Positions 45,519 to 53,646 of a stretch of DNA of 64,000 nt are shown piece after piece. Position numbers and translations under genes: made by a program. Position 1 is the stretch's first letter; the number at the start of each line of letters is the position of its first letter. Source of the DNA: Halorhabdus amylolytica (GTDB taxonomy: Archaea > Halobacteriota > Halobacteria > Halobacteriales > Haloarculaceae); NCBI RefSeq assembly GCF_004944975.1, contig NZ_SPQG01000006.1, forward strand, positions 1-64,000, written 5' to 3'. The notes under the pieces were generated by a model. That model ran no database searches and was not told the origin of the DNA. It was given only the letters and a program-made list of their open reading frames with translations.

Positions 45519-45941
45519 ATGCACTATCGGGAAGTCTCAGGCGACCGCGAGTTCGTCGCCCGTCTGGCCCACGGCGAAGACTGGCGCGCCCAGATAGAGG
45601 ACTTCGCCGCCAAAGAGGGGATCGAGGCGGCCTTCTTCGTCGGCCTCGGTGCCGTTCAGGACGCAACCATCTGGTACTACGATCAGGACCGCGAGGAGTA
45701 CGACGCAGCCGAGTTCGACGAACCCCTGGAGGTCGCGTCCTGTGTCGGTAACGTCTCACTGCTCGATGACGAGCCGTTCGCGCACACGCACGCGGTCCTC
45801 TCGAGACGGGATGGCACTTCCCTCGCGGGTCATCTCGACGCTGCCACGACATTTGCCGGTGAACTGTACGTCAGGGCCTTCGAGACGTCCCTCGAACGTC
45901 ATCACGACGACGAGACCGATCTGGACCTCTGGGAGTTGTAG
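45519..45941 (+). CDS. PPC-domain (DUF296) DNA-binding-like protein
   Basis: 140 residues. PPC/DUF296 fold: MHYREVSGDREFVARLAHGE at the start, the EAAFFVGLGAVQDATIWYYD strand-helix, the VGNVSLLDDEPFAHTHAVLS strand with the paired HTH residues, then SLAGHLDAATTFAGELYVRA. Family members are known as AT-hook-linked DNA-binding proteins in plants and as small archaeal proteins of unclear role. It sits between oapC and the PolD large subunit. The start is ATG 45519. Confidence 0.87.
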   Translation: MHYREVSGDREFVARLAHGEDWRAQIEDFAAKEGIEAAFFVGLGAVQDATIWYYDQDREEYDAAEFDEPLEVASCVGNVSLLDDEPFAHTHAVLSRRDGTSLAGHLDAATTFAGELYVRAFETSLERHHDDETDLDLWEL

Positions 45942-45974
45942 ATGCCTGGGGACATGGATCGTCAGGTGCGATAG

Positions 45975-48900
45975 ATGCGCGAGGCCGACGAACGCTACTT
46001 CGAGCGCTTAGAAACCGGGCTCGACGAAGCCCTCGAGGTTGCCCGCACCGCTCGACAACGCGGTGACGACCCTTCGACCGACGTGGAGATCCCAGTCGCG
46101 AAGGACATGGCAGACCGCGTCGAGAACATCCTCGGGATCGATGGCGTCGCAGAGCGCGTCCGTGATCTCGAAGGTGAGATGTCCCGCGAGGAGGCCGCAC
46201 TCGCCCTCGTCGAGGACTTCGTCGAGGGATCGGTGGGCGATTACGACACGAAAGCGGGCAAGATCGAGGGCGCAGTCCGGACCGCCGTCGCCCTGCTCAC
46301 CGAGGGCGTCGTCGCGGCCCCGATCGAGGGCATCGATCGCGTCGAAATTCTCGACAACGACGACGGCACGCAGTTCGTCAACGTCTACTACGCTGGCCCG
46401 ATCCGCTCGGCCGGTGGGACTGCCCAGGCCCTCTCCGTGCTCGTCGCCGACTACGCGCGAACCTTGCTGGACATCGAGGAATACCACGCCCGCAAGGAGG
46501 AGATCGGCCGCTACGTCGAGGAGATCGAACTCTACGACGAGGACACCGGACTGCAGTACTCGCCGAAGGACAAGGAGACTCGCCACATCGCCGAGCACAT
46601 GCCGATCATGCTCGACGGCGAAGCCACCGGCGACGAGGAGGTCTCGGGTTACCGGGATCTCGAACGAGTCGACTCCAACAGTGCCCGCGGCGGGATGTGT
46701 CTCGTCATGGCCGAGGGAATCGCCCTCAAGGCCCCAAAGATCCAACGCTATACCCGCCAGCTCGAGGAGGTCGAGTGGCCCTGGCTCCAGGACCTCATCG
46801 ATGGAACGATCGGCGAAGACGACGAAAGCGACGAGGACGCGGTGGACGGCGATGAGGATGAGTGGGAAGAAGACGGAACTCCAGACGAAACAAAGGGGAT
46901 TGAAAATCGTGGAGAAAAGAACTCGCCACCACGCGCAGAACCCTCGAAAAAGTACCTGAGAGACCTTATTGCCGGACGTCCTGTCTTCTCACACCCCAGC
47001 GAATCGGGTGGGTTTCGACTGCGGTACGGTCGCGCGCGCAATCACGGTAATGCAACCGCCGGCATCCACCCGGCGACGATGCACCTCGTCGACGACTTCC
47101 TCGCGACGGGGACCCAGATCAAGACCGAACGTCCCGGGAAAGCAGCCGGGATCGTCCCAGTCGACACCATCGAGGGACCGACGGTCAGACTCGCCAACGG
47201 AGATGTCCGACGGATCGACGACCCGGAGGAAGCGAAGGAAGTCCGCAACGGTGTCGAGAAGGTCCTCGACCTGGGCGAGTACCTGGTCAATTACGGCGAG
47301 TTCGTCGAGAACAACCACCCGCTCGCCCCCGCGTCCTACACTGTCGAGTGGTGGCGCCAGGAGTTCGCCGAGACCGACGCGGATGTCCGGGCGATGGCGG
47401 ACTCCGTGGCGGTCGATCTCGACGATCCCGGCCCGGAGGAGGCTTTGAAGTGGGCCCGGGAGTACGACGCGCCGCTGCACCCGAAATACACCCACCTCTA
47501 TCACGACGTGAGCGTCGAAGCGATCGACGTGCTGGCCGATGCGATCGGCGACGGCGAGGTCATCACCGGGGACGGGGCGGCGATGGCGGGTCGTCAGTCG
47601 GCGGACGCCACGACTGGCGATCTCGTTTTGGCGAACGACGATCCCGTTCGAAAGACCCTCGAATCGCTGCTGGTCGACCATACCCAGACCGACGCTTCGC
47701 TCATCGTCCCAGCCTGGCAACCGCTCGTCGAGACACTGGGGTTCGACGATGACCTGACGCGTACGTGGACGATCGACGACCTCTCCGAACGGGCCCGAAC
47801 CTACGACGACGGCGAGAACGCGATCAGGGCCGTCAACGAGATTTCCTCCTTCGAAGTGCGTGAGCGTGCCCCCACGCGGATCGGCAACCGGATGGGTCGC
47901 CCCGAGAAGTCCGAGGAGCGGGAACTCTCGCCTGCCGTCCACACGCTGTTCCCGATCGGTGAGGCCGGCGGCAACCAGCGTGACGTCGCAAAGGCCGCCG
48001 GCCACGCCGACGAGATGGGTGACGCACCCGGCGAGGTCGAACTCGAAGTCGGCCGTCGCCGCTGTGTCGACTGCGGGACGGACACCTACCGCCCACGGTG
48101 TCCGGACTGTGGCGGCGTCACCGAGTCAGTGTACGTCTGCCCGGACTGCGACCGGGAGGTCGAACCCGACGAGTCCGGGCGGGCAGAGTGTCCGCGCTGT
48201 GAGACGCTGGCCTCGCCGACGCGAGAGACCACGATCGACGTGGGTCAGGAGTACCAGCAGGCCCTGGACGCGGTCGGCGAGCGCGAGGTTGCCTTCGACG
48301 TGCTCAAAGGTGTCAAGGGACTTACTTCGAAGGAGAAGACGCCCGAACCGATGGAGAAGGGAATCCTCCGGGCCAAACACGACGTCAGCGCGTTCAAGGA
48401 TGGGACGGTCCGCTACGACATGACCGACCTTCCCGTCACGTCGGTTCGACCAGCCGAACTCGACGTCACCGTCGAGCAGTTCCGCGAGTTGGGCTACGAA
48501 GAAGACATTCGTGGCGATCCGCTCACCCACGACGACCAGCTGGTCGAACTCAACGTTCAGGACATCGTCCTCTCGGACGGTGCTGCCGAGCACATGCTCA
48601 AGACCGCTGACTTCATCGACGACTTGCTCACCTCTTATTACGGGCTCGAACCGTACTACGAACTCGAAGATCGTGACGATCTCGTCGGCGAACTCGTCTT
48701 CGGGATGGCGCCACACACCAGCGCGGCGACTGTCGGTCGCGTGGTCGGCTTCACCTCGGCTGCCGTCGGGTACGCCCATCCGTACTTTCACGCGGCGAAA
48801 CGTCGGAATTGTGACGGAGATGAAGATTGTGTAATGCTTCTCCTTGATGGACTTTTGAACTTTAGTATAAAATTCTTGCCAGATCAGCGGGGTGGGAGGA

Positions 48901-49556
48901 TGGACGCGCCCCTGGTCATGTCCTCCCGCATCGATCCCGCAGAGATCGACGACGAGGCCCACAACATCGACATCGTCGAGGAGTATCCCCTGGAACTGTA
49001 CGAGGCAACCCGGGAGATGGCCCATCCGGAAGACGTCGACGTCACGATTGCCGAGGATACGCTGGGGACCGACGACGAGTACACGGGGTTCAACCACACC
49101 CACGACACCAGCGATATTGCCCTCGGGCCGGATCTCTCAGCCTACAAGACCCTCGGTTCGATGGAGGACAAGATGGACGCCCAGCTCGAGATCTCCCGGA
49201 AACTCCGGGCGGTCGACGAGAGCGACGTCGCCGAGCGCATCATCGAGTATCACTTCCTGCCGGACTTGATCGGCAATCTGCGGGCCTTCTCGCGCCAGGA
49301 TGTGCGATGTCTGGGGTGCGGCGAGAAGTATCGTCGTGTCCCTCTCACCGGGGACTGCCGGGAGTGTGGCGGCGACGTCAACCTGACCGTCCACGAGGGC
49401 TCGGTCAACAAGTATATCGACACGGCGATCCGTGTCGCCGAGGAGTTCGGCGCCCGGGAGTACACCAAACAGCGCTTGGAGATCCTCGAACGCTCGATCG
49501 AGCGCGTCTTCGAGGACGATACGAGCAAACAGACCGGGATCGCGGATTTCATGTGA
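45975..49556 (+). CDS. polD2: DNA polymerase D large catalytic subunit DP2
   Basis: 1193 residues. DP2 is the catalytic subunit of PolD, the main replicative polymerase in euryarchaea. Landmarks are NVYYAGPIRSAGGTAQALSV, the catalytic region RRNCDGDEDCVMLLLDGLL and RGGRMDAPLVMSSRIDP, and two zinc-ribbon sets (CVDCGTDTYRPRCPDCGG and CLGCGEKYRRVPLTGDC). No intein interrupts it. Two stretches (46875-47054 and 48807-48887) use unusually A/T-ending codons. The start is ATG 45975, 33 bases after the PPC stop. The ending TSKQTGIADFM resembles a PCNA-binding PIP box (QxxIxxF). Confidence 0.96.
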   Translation: MREADERYFERLETGLDEALEVARTARQRGDDPSTDVEIPVAKDMADRVENILGIDGVAERVRDLEGEMSREEAALALVEDFVEGSVGDYDTKAGKIEGAVRTAVALLTEGVVAAPIEGIDRVEILDNDDGTQFVNVYYAGPIRSAGGTAQALSVLVADYARTLLDIEEYHARKEEIGRYVEEIELYDEDTGLQYSPKDKETRHIAEHMPIMLDGEATGDEEVSGYRDLERVDSNSARGGMCLVMAEGIALKAPKIQRYTRQLEEVEWPWLQDLIDGTIGEDDESDEDAVDGDEDEWEEDGTPDETKGIENRGEKNSPPRAEPSKKYLRDLIAGRPVFSHPSESGGFRLRYGRARNHGNATAGIHPATMHLVDDFLATGTQIKTERPGKAAGIVPVDTIEGPTVRLANGDVRRIDDPEEAKEVRNGVEKVLDLGEYLVNYGEFVENNHPLAPASYTVEWWRQEFAETDADVRAMADSVAVDLDDPGPEEALKWAREYDAPLHPKYTHLYHDVSVEAIDVLADAIGDGEVITGDGAAMAGRQSADATTGDLVLANDDPVRKTLESLLVDHTQTDASLIVPAWQPLVETLGFDDDLTRTWTIDDLSERARTYDDGENAIRAVNEISSFEVRERAPTRIGNRMGRPEKSEERELSPAVHTLFPIGEAGGNQRDVAKAAGHADEMGDAPGEVELEVGRRRCVDCGTDTYRPRCPDCGGVTESVYVCPDCDREVEPDESGRAECPRCETLASPTRETTIDVGQEYQQALDAVGEREVAFDVLKGVKGLTSKEKTPEPMEKGILRAKHDVSAFKDGTVRYDMTDLPVTSVRPAELDVTVEQFRELGYEEDIRGDPLTHDDQLVELNVQDIVLSDGAAEHMLKTADFIDDLLTSYYGLEPYYELEDRDDLVGELVFGMAPHTSAATVGRVVGFTSAAVGYAHPYFHAAKRRNCDGDEDCVMLLLDGLLNFSIKFLPDQRGGRMDAPLVMSSRIDPAEIDDEAHNIDIVEEYPLELYEATREMAHPEDVDVTIAEDTLGTDDEYTGFNHTHDTSDIALGPDLSAYKTLGSMEDKMDAQLEISRKLRAVDESDVAERIIEYHFLPDLIGNLRAFSRQDVRCLGCGEKYRRVPLTGDCRECGGDVNLTVHEGSVNKYIDTAIRVAEEFGAREYTKQRLEILERSIERVFEDDTSKQTGIADFM

Positions 49557-49576
49557 TGTCTGCGGGGCTGGGACTG

Positions 49577-49658
49577 ATACGGATTGCTCTAACTATTTCA
49601 CGTGACGACCGCCCGATTGCGGACGGTCGATATGGTAATGACTTAGAGCAATTCGTAT
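49577..49658. repeat. 82-bp inverted-repeat element, copy 2
   Basis: The outer ends ATACGGATTGCTCTAA (49577-49592) and TTAGAGCAATTCGTAT (49643-49658) are inverted repeats with one mismatch over 16 bases. Its length equals that of the element at 34564-34645. Both have the same 9-base tip (ATACGGATT) and follow a plus-strand gene. The inner arms also pair (GACCG/CGGTC). Confidence 0.8.
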
Positions 49659-49780
49659 GAGGATCGCCGACGGATTCTTGCCACGCGATCGCGTGGACTG
49701 AGATATGTTTCGGTCCGCCGGTATCGTTGGTTCGATCCGCAGGTCGCGTTGTCGTCGCGGTCGATCGAGGGTGGCCTAGC

Positions 49781-50692
49781 GTGGTCGCGATTGTAACGGT
49801 CGGGAGCGCGGTACTCGACCGCGTTTACACGCTCACGAACCTGCCGGAGCCCGACGGTGGTGCCTTCGTCACCGACGCCACCGAACGGGCAGGTGGCGTC
49901 GCAGCGAACGTTGGCTGTGCGCTCGCGGCCCTTGAGCACGATGTCGGGGTACTCTCCCGGGTCGGCGACGACGACGCGGCCGAGACGATCGTCGACTCCC
50001 TGCGCGATCACGGCGTCGATACCTCCGGAGTCCGTGCGGGCGAAGGCGCTTCTTCCTACACGCTCGTCCTCCGGGGGCCCGACGGCGATCGCATGATCGT
50101 CGCCGGGGGCGATAGCGTCCCACAGCTTCGACTCCAGGCGACCGATCGCGATCGGGTACGCGGGGCCGACTGCGTGTTTACGAGTGCTTACGCTCCCGAC
50201 GCCGTCGTGACCGACCTCCTGGACCTCCGTGAATCGGGAGCTATCGAGGCCCTCGCGTTCGATCTCGCCGGTCCCATCGAGGAACTCGAAGGTCGCGGGA
50301 CTGCGCCGGGGACGATCGACCGCCTCGCGAGGACCGCTGACCTATTCGTCGTGGGTGAGGTCGCCGCCCGCTCGTATCTCGGGACGGACCCACGGGACGC
50401 CGCCGAGCGACTGCGTGAGGCGGGGGCCGCCCGCGTCGCGGTCACCGTCGGTGCCGACGGCGCGTACCTGGCCGAGGACGAACTGACTCACATCGAGGCC
50501 GTCGAGACCGATGTCGTCGATACGACTGGCGCAGGCGACGCGTTCACGGCGGCACTGATCGACGCCTGGGTGCTTGGCGACCGTACAGCAGGCGTTGCGG
50601 GCCAGGTGGCAGCTGCTGCGGCGGCCCAGAACTGTACCGCACCCGGCCCCCGCGGTGCGCTCCCCACTCGCGAGGATCTCCCAGAGCTGTAA
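49781..50692 (+). CDS. PfkB-family sugar kinase (ribokinase-like)
   Basis: 303 residues. The N-terminal strand (VAIVTVGSAVLDRVYT), the glycine-rich RAGGVAANVGCALAALEHDV motif, the EGASSYTLVL substrate region and the C-terminal DTTGAGDAFTAALI signature with catalytic Asp fit PfkB kinases. The substrate is not clear. The start is GTG 49781, which suits the family start, since the in-frame upstream codons are non-coding in character. It is convergent with the BtpA gene. Confidence 0.87.
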   Translation: MVAIVTVGSAVLDRVYTLTNLPEPDGGAFVTDATERAGGVAANVGCALAALEHDVGVLSRVGDDDAAETIVDSLRDHGVDTSGVRAGEGASSYTLVLRGPDGDRMIVAGGDSVPQLRLQATDRDRVRGADCVFTSAYAPDAVVTDLLDLRESGAIEALAFDLAGPIEELEGRGTAPGTIDRLARTADLFVVGEVAARSYLGTDPRDAAERLREAGAARVAVTVGADGAYLAEDELTHIEAVETDVVDTTGAGDAFTAALIDAWVLGDRTAGVAGQVAAAAAAQNCTAPGPRGALPTREDLPEL

Positions 50693-50721
50693 TTTCGGCT
50701 GTCCGCCGACACGTCAGGCCG

Positions 50722-51534
50722 TCAGCGACTGTCGCCGGTTTCGGCCGCCTCGACCAACCGTTGTACCCGTTGCTCGTCGACGGGGGCGGTCGTCTCCCCG
50801 TCCTGCTTGAGCGCGGTACCGACGATGGCGCCGTCGGCGAGATCGAGCGTCTCGGCCACACTTGCCTGCCTGACGCCACTCCCGACGAATACTGGCGCCT
50901 CAACGTCGAGTTTATCCCGGGCCTCGACGACGCCCCGGAGGTGTTCGCGGTCCGTCTTTTCGCCCGTTCCGACGCCGCTGGCGACGATGCCGTCGGCGTG
51001 ACCTCGCTCTAGCAGTTCCGCGACTTCCTCCTCGAGGGGCCGTTCGGCGAGTGGGGCTGAGTGTTTGACGTCGACGTCCGCGAGTATCGAGACATCGGTG
51101 TCCAGCCGTTCGCGAAGGCGGACTGTCTCGGCCGCACGGCCGGTGACGACGCCCTGGTCGGTGAGGCGCGCTCCCGAGTGGACGTTGACGCGGACGAACG
51201 ATGCGCCGGCCGCCGCCGCAACAGACAGGGCCGCCTCGGCGTCGTTTCTGAGGACGTTGACGCCCACGGGCAGATCGATCTCCCGTTGGAGGTCGGCGAC
51301 GAGGGCCGCCATCGATGCCACGACGTGTTTTGGCACGTCCTCGGCGTAGAACGGCGCGTCGCCGAAGTTCTCGACCATCACGGCGTCGACGCCGCCCGCC
51401 GCCAGGCGTCGCGCGTCCCGAATCATCGCGTCCCGGATCGAACTCCTGTCGCCGTCGAAGGCCGGCGCGCCGGGCAGCGGTGCCAGATGTACCATCCCGA
51501 TGACCGCACGATCGCCACCAAAATCAAGACTCAT
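50722..51534 (-). CDS. BtpA/SgcQ-family TIM-barrel protein
   Basis: 270 residues. The signature of BtpA proteins runs from AVIGMVHLAPLPGAPAF through VDAVMVENFGDAPFYAEDVP to VNVLRNDAEAALSVAAAAGA. The barrel ends with APVFVGSGVRQASVAETLDL. Bacterial relatives are involved in photosystem I assembly or sugar metabolism; archaeal ones may be phosphosugar enzymes. It converges on a PfkB kinase across a 29-base gap, so a shared pathway is possible. The start is ATG 51534. Confidence 0.88.
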   Translation of the reverse strand: MSLDFGGDRAVIGMVHLAPLPGAPAFDGDRSSIRDAMIRDARRLAAGGVDAVMVENFGDAPFYAEDVPKHVVASMAALVADLQREIDLPVGVNVLRNDAEAALSVAAAAGASFVRVNVHSGARLTDQGVVTGRAAETVRLRERLDTDVSILADVDVKHSAPLAERPLEEEVAELLERGHADGIVASGVGTGEKTDREHLRGVVEARDKLDVEAPVFVGSGVRQASVAETLDLADGAIVGTALKQDGETTAPVDEQRVQRLVEAAETGDSR

Positions 51535-51708
51535 CGGTCGATCCGCCCTCCCATCGTAGTACCCGGTTTTCCGCCCATGTACTCCTCGGCGATGCCGCCG
51601 TCGTGGACCATATCCACATCACGTCACGCGCGCAGAAATATGTTCAGTCGGTCGATCTCCTCCGCCCGGAACCTGGGTCTGGGTGAGCTACGACCTGGAG
51701 CGTCACGT

Positions 51709-52413
51709 TCACTCGTCGGCCGGGTCGATCTCGGTGACGAGACCGGGTTCGTCGCTGGCGATGAGGATGATCCGATCGGTGACGTCCTCCATCGTGTTGG
51801 CGAGATCATCGAACAGGATCGCGAGTTCGCGATACAGCAGCGGTTGCTCGATCGATTCGTCGGCGAAGGCGGTCGCGATGACGTCGTCTTTGATCGAGTC
51901 GCAGCGACTCTCCATGTCCCTGATCGCTTTGATATCGTCGTACAGCGTTTCGGTTTCGTCAGTTCTGGCGAGGGCTTTGACCAACCGCTCGACGACGTCT
52001 TCGAGCGTCGCTGTCATGTTCGCGACGTGGTCGGCCATCTCGGCCAGTCCCTCGAAACACGCGTTGTCGTGGGCCGGCTGCATGATCGGCAACTCCTGGG
52101 CGATCCGTTCGGTGAGGTTCGCCAGGACGTCGATCCTTTTGAAGAACTCGATGAGTTCCGTCTGGTTGTAGTTGAACCGCGTATTGAGCAACCCCATGTC
52201 CTCCGGATCGGAGTTCGTGATTTCGCTGGTGATACTCCGGATCATCCGATCGCCCTCGCTCTCAAGGTCGCCGATACGCTCGACGATTTCCTCAACGTCG
52301 TCACCACCAGCGTACTGTTCGAGCAGCGTCGGCAGCAGGCTGACACATTCGTCGAGGGTGTCCATGTATTCGTCCGTCCGTCGTTCGAGTTCCACTCCGA
52401 AATCCTCGCTCAT
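51709..52413 (-). CDS. DUF47/PhoU-like protein (phosphate-transport regulator family)
   Basis: 234 residues, all helical. Two PhoU-like repeats (EYMDTLDECVSLLPTLLEQY and VVERLVKALARTDE) are visible, with the acidic IGDLESEGDRMIR and RDMESRCDSIKDD motifs that bind metal in PhoU proteins. The family is usually next to a PiT permease. Here the PiT gene is 42 kb away, so the link is only by family. The start is ATG 52413. Confidence 0.87.
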   Translation of the reverse strand: MSEDFGVELERRTDEYMDTLDECVSLLPTLLEQYAGGDDVEEIVERIGDLESEGDRMIRSITSEITNSDPEDMGLLNTRFNYNQTELIEFFKRIDVLANLTERIAQELPIMQPAHDNACFEGLAEMADHVANMTATLEDVVERLVKALARTDETETLYDDIKAIRDMESRCDSIKDDVIATAFADESIEQPLLYRELAILFDDLANTMEDVTDRIILIASDEPGLVTEIDPADE

Positions 52414-52436
52414 ATCGTAGCTTCGAACGGAGACGG

Positions 52437-52880
52437 TTAAGAGCGTTCCTGACCGCCGTCGTTCGGAGCGAGTCTAAATCGAGTCGTCGGTTGACCCGAG
52501 AATCGCGGTCCGTTTCCGGTCTCCATGAACCCCTTCGCTTCGGCCGCTGTCCGGACGGCCTGCTCGTCCTCTGGGACCAGCAGTTCGACTGCCATCCTCT
52601 CTGTTCGAGCGAACCTGATTGGTTCCTCGAGCAATCGTCGACAGACTCGCTCGGAGCCGGCGATCTGGGTGACGTGAACGGTCTGTTCCCGGGCGTCGAA
52701 ACTCACGACCCCGATGATCTGCTCGTCACGTTGGCTCTCGACCGCGTCGTCGGCTTCGATTACTTCGACCGCGACGCGGACCGTCCGATCGTGGACGAGA
52801 TTACGCATCACGTCGGGTGGTGACTCCGTGAGCGACGCCATGTGTTCGGCGTCGGCTTCGACAGCGTCGCGGAGGTGCAT
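52437..52880 (-). CDS. GNAT-like acetyltransferase-fold protein
   Basis: 147 residues. The order LRDAVEADAEHMASLTESPP, GVVSFDAREQTVHVTQIAGS, CRRLLEEPIRFARTE and AAEAKGFMETGNGPRFSG follows the GNAT fold (start helix, central strands, C-terminal AxxxGF). The acetyl-CoA Q/RxxGxG/A loop is weak, so activity is uncertain. The start is ATG 52880, 23 bases before the DUF47 gene on the same strand. Confidence 0.75.
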   Translation of the reverse strand: MHLRDAVEADAEHMASLTESPPDVMRNLVHDRTVRVAVEVIEADDAVESQRDEQIIGVVSFDAREQTVHVTQIAGSERVCRRLLEEPIRFARTERMAVELLVPEDEQAVRTAAEAKGFMETGNGPRFSGQPTTRFRLAPNDGGQERS

Positions 52881-53189
52881 ACAATTTGTTACTAGCTATC
52901 ATCCCTTCAATACTGTCGTTTCACAATTTCTCTCGAGGGCTCGTTCTGGATACACGGTACAACCGTTCGATCTCGATGATCAGGGCTGGTTCGATAGTAA
53001 AATTTAACATATATGTGTAATTGTCTCTGTATCATATGAGGATAGTACCGATACCGGGGGAGATCTTGCGAACCAGTCTCTTCTTTTGACTGACGTTTAA
53101 TGGGCTAGTCACGCTCGGAACCATACCGCTCGTCGTGGTTCTTCCGAGTTTATATATCGATCAGTACACAGCTCGTCGATCAGTTCGGC
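52881..53189. promoter_or_regulatory. AT-rich intergenic region upstream of the membrane-protein island
   Basis: 309 non-coding bases with much lower GC than the flanks (for example ggttcgatagtaaaatttaa, then tctctgtatcatatgagg). A TTTATATA box lies at 53149-53156, some 34-41 bases before ATG 53190, and could start transcription of the island. No inverted repeats or tRNA are seen. The drop in GC marks the left edge of accessory DNA. Confidence 0.5.
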
Positions 53190-53645
53190 ATGTTCGTGGC
53201 ACTTTTGTGGGGCTTGATCGCATCGGGCGTATTACTAGTGGCCGGGGTTGGATTTATTATCCTCCTGGTTGTCCGGATGCTCGTCGTCTACGTCACCTTC
53301 GCGTTGTTACCGGTGTTGATGGGGTTCCAACTCGTCGAAGTCGGCCCCTGGTCGAAAGTGAATCAGATGGGTAAGAAGTTCATCGCGGCGAGTGGGAAAC
53401 TCCTCATCTTCGGGGTGCTCATCACGGCACTTATCTGGGCGAGTACAATAATGATCGACTTCGATCGATACGACTCGTCGGGCGGGACGTTCGCCGGAGG
53501 CACGACAGATCAGGTCCAACCGCCAGCGGGGGAGTTCGGGTCGCCTGGCGGCATTTCGACACTGATAGTTGACTTTTTCAAACTGGTCACGCCACTGTTG
53601 GTCGTCAATTTCCTCGGATTTCAGTACGTGATGGAGGTGATTTGA
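53190..53645 (+). CDS. TrbL/VirB6-like membrane protein, short paralog
   Basis: 151 residues with about four membrane segments. Its region VVYVTFALLPVLMGFQLVEV to SGKLLIFGVLITALIW matches the central region of the two longer paralogs downstream (for example TYGLYPVLIVFWVADAGPLR). It lacks their N-terminal cytoplasmic half and C-terminal tail. It is either truncated by decay or a small partner subunit. It sits one base before the next gene and so is likely co-transcribed. There are no enzymatic motifs. The VirB6/TrbL label is by shape and repeated motif, not by a search. Confidence 0.6.
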   Translation: MFVALLWGLIASGVLLVAGVGFIILLVVRMLVVYVTFALLPVLMGFQLVEVGPWSKVNQMGKKFIAASGKLLIFGVLITALIWASTIMIDFDRYDSSGGTFAGGTTDQVQPPAGEFGSPGGISTLIVDFFKLVTPLLVVNFLGFQYVMEVI

Positions 53646-53646
53646 G

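Noticed and set aside
48807-48887. An intact intein in DP2
   Set aside because: The polymerase frame reads through the motif without any insertion; total length and conserved blocks fit an intein-free protein.
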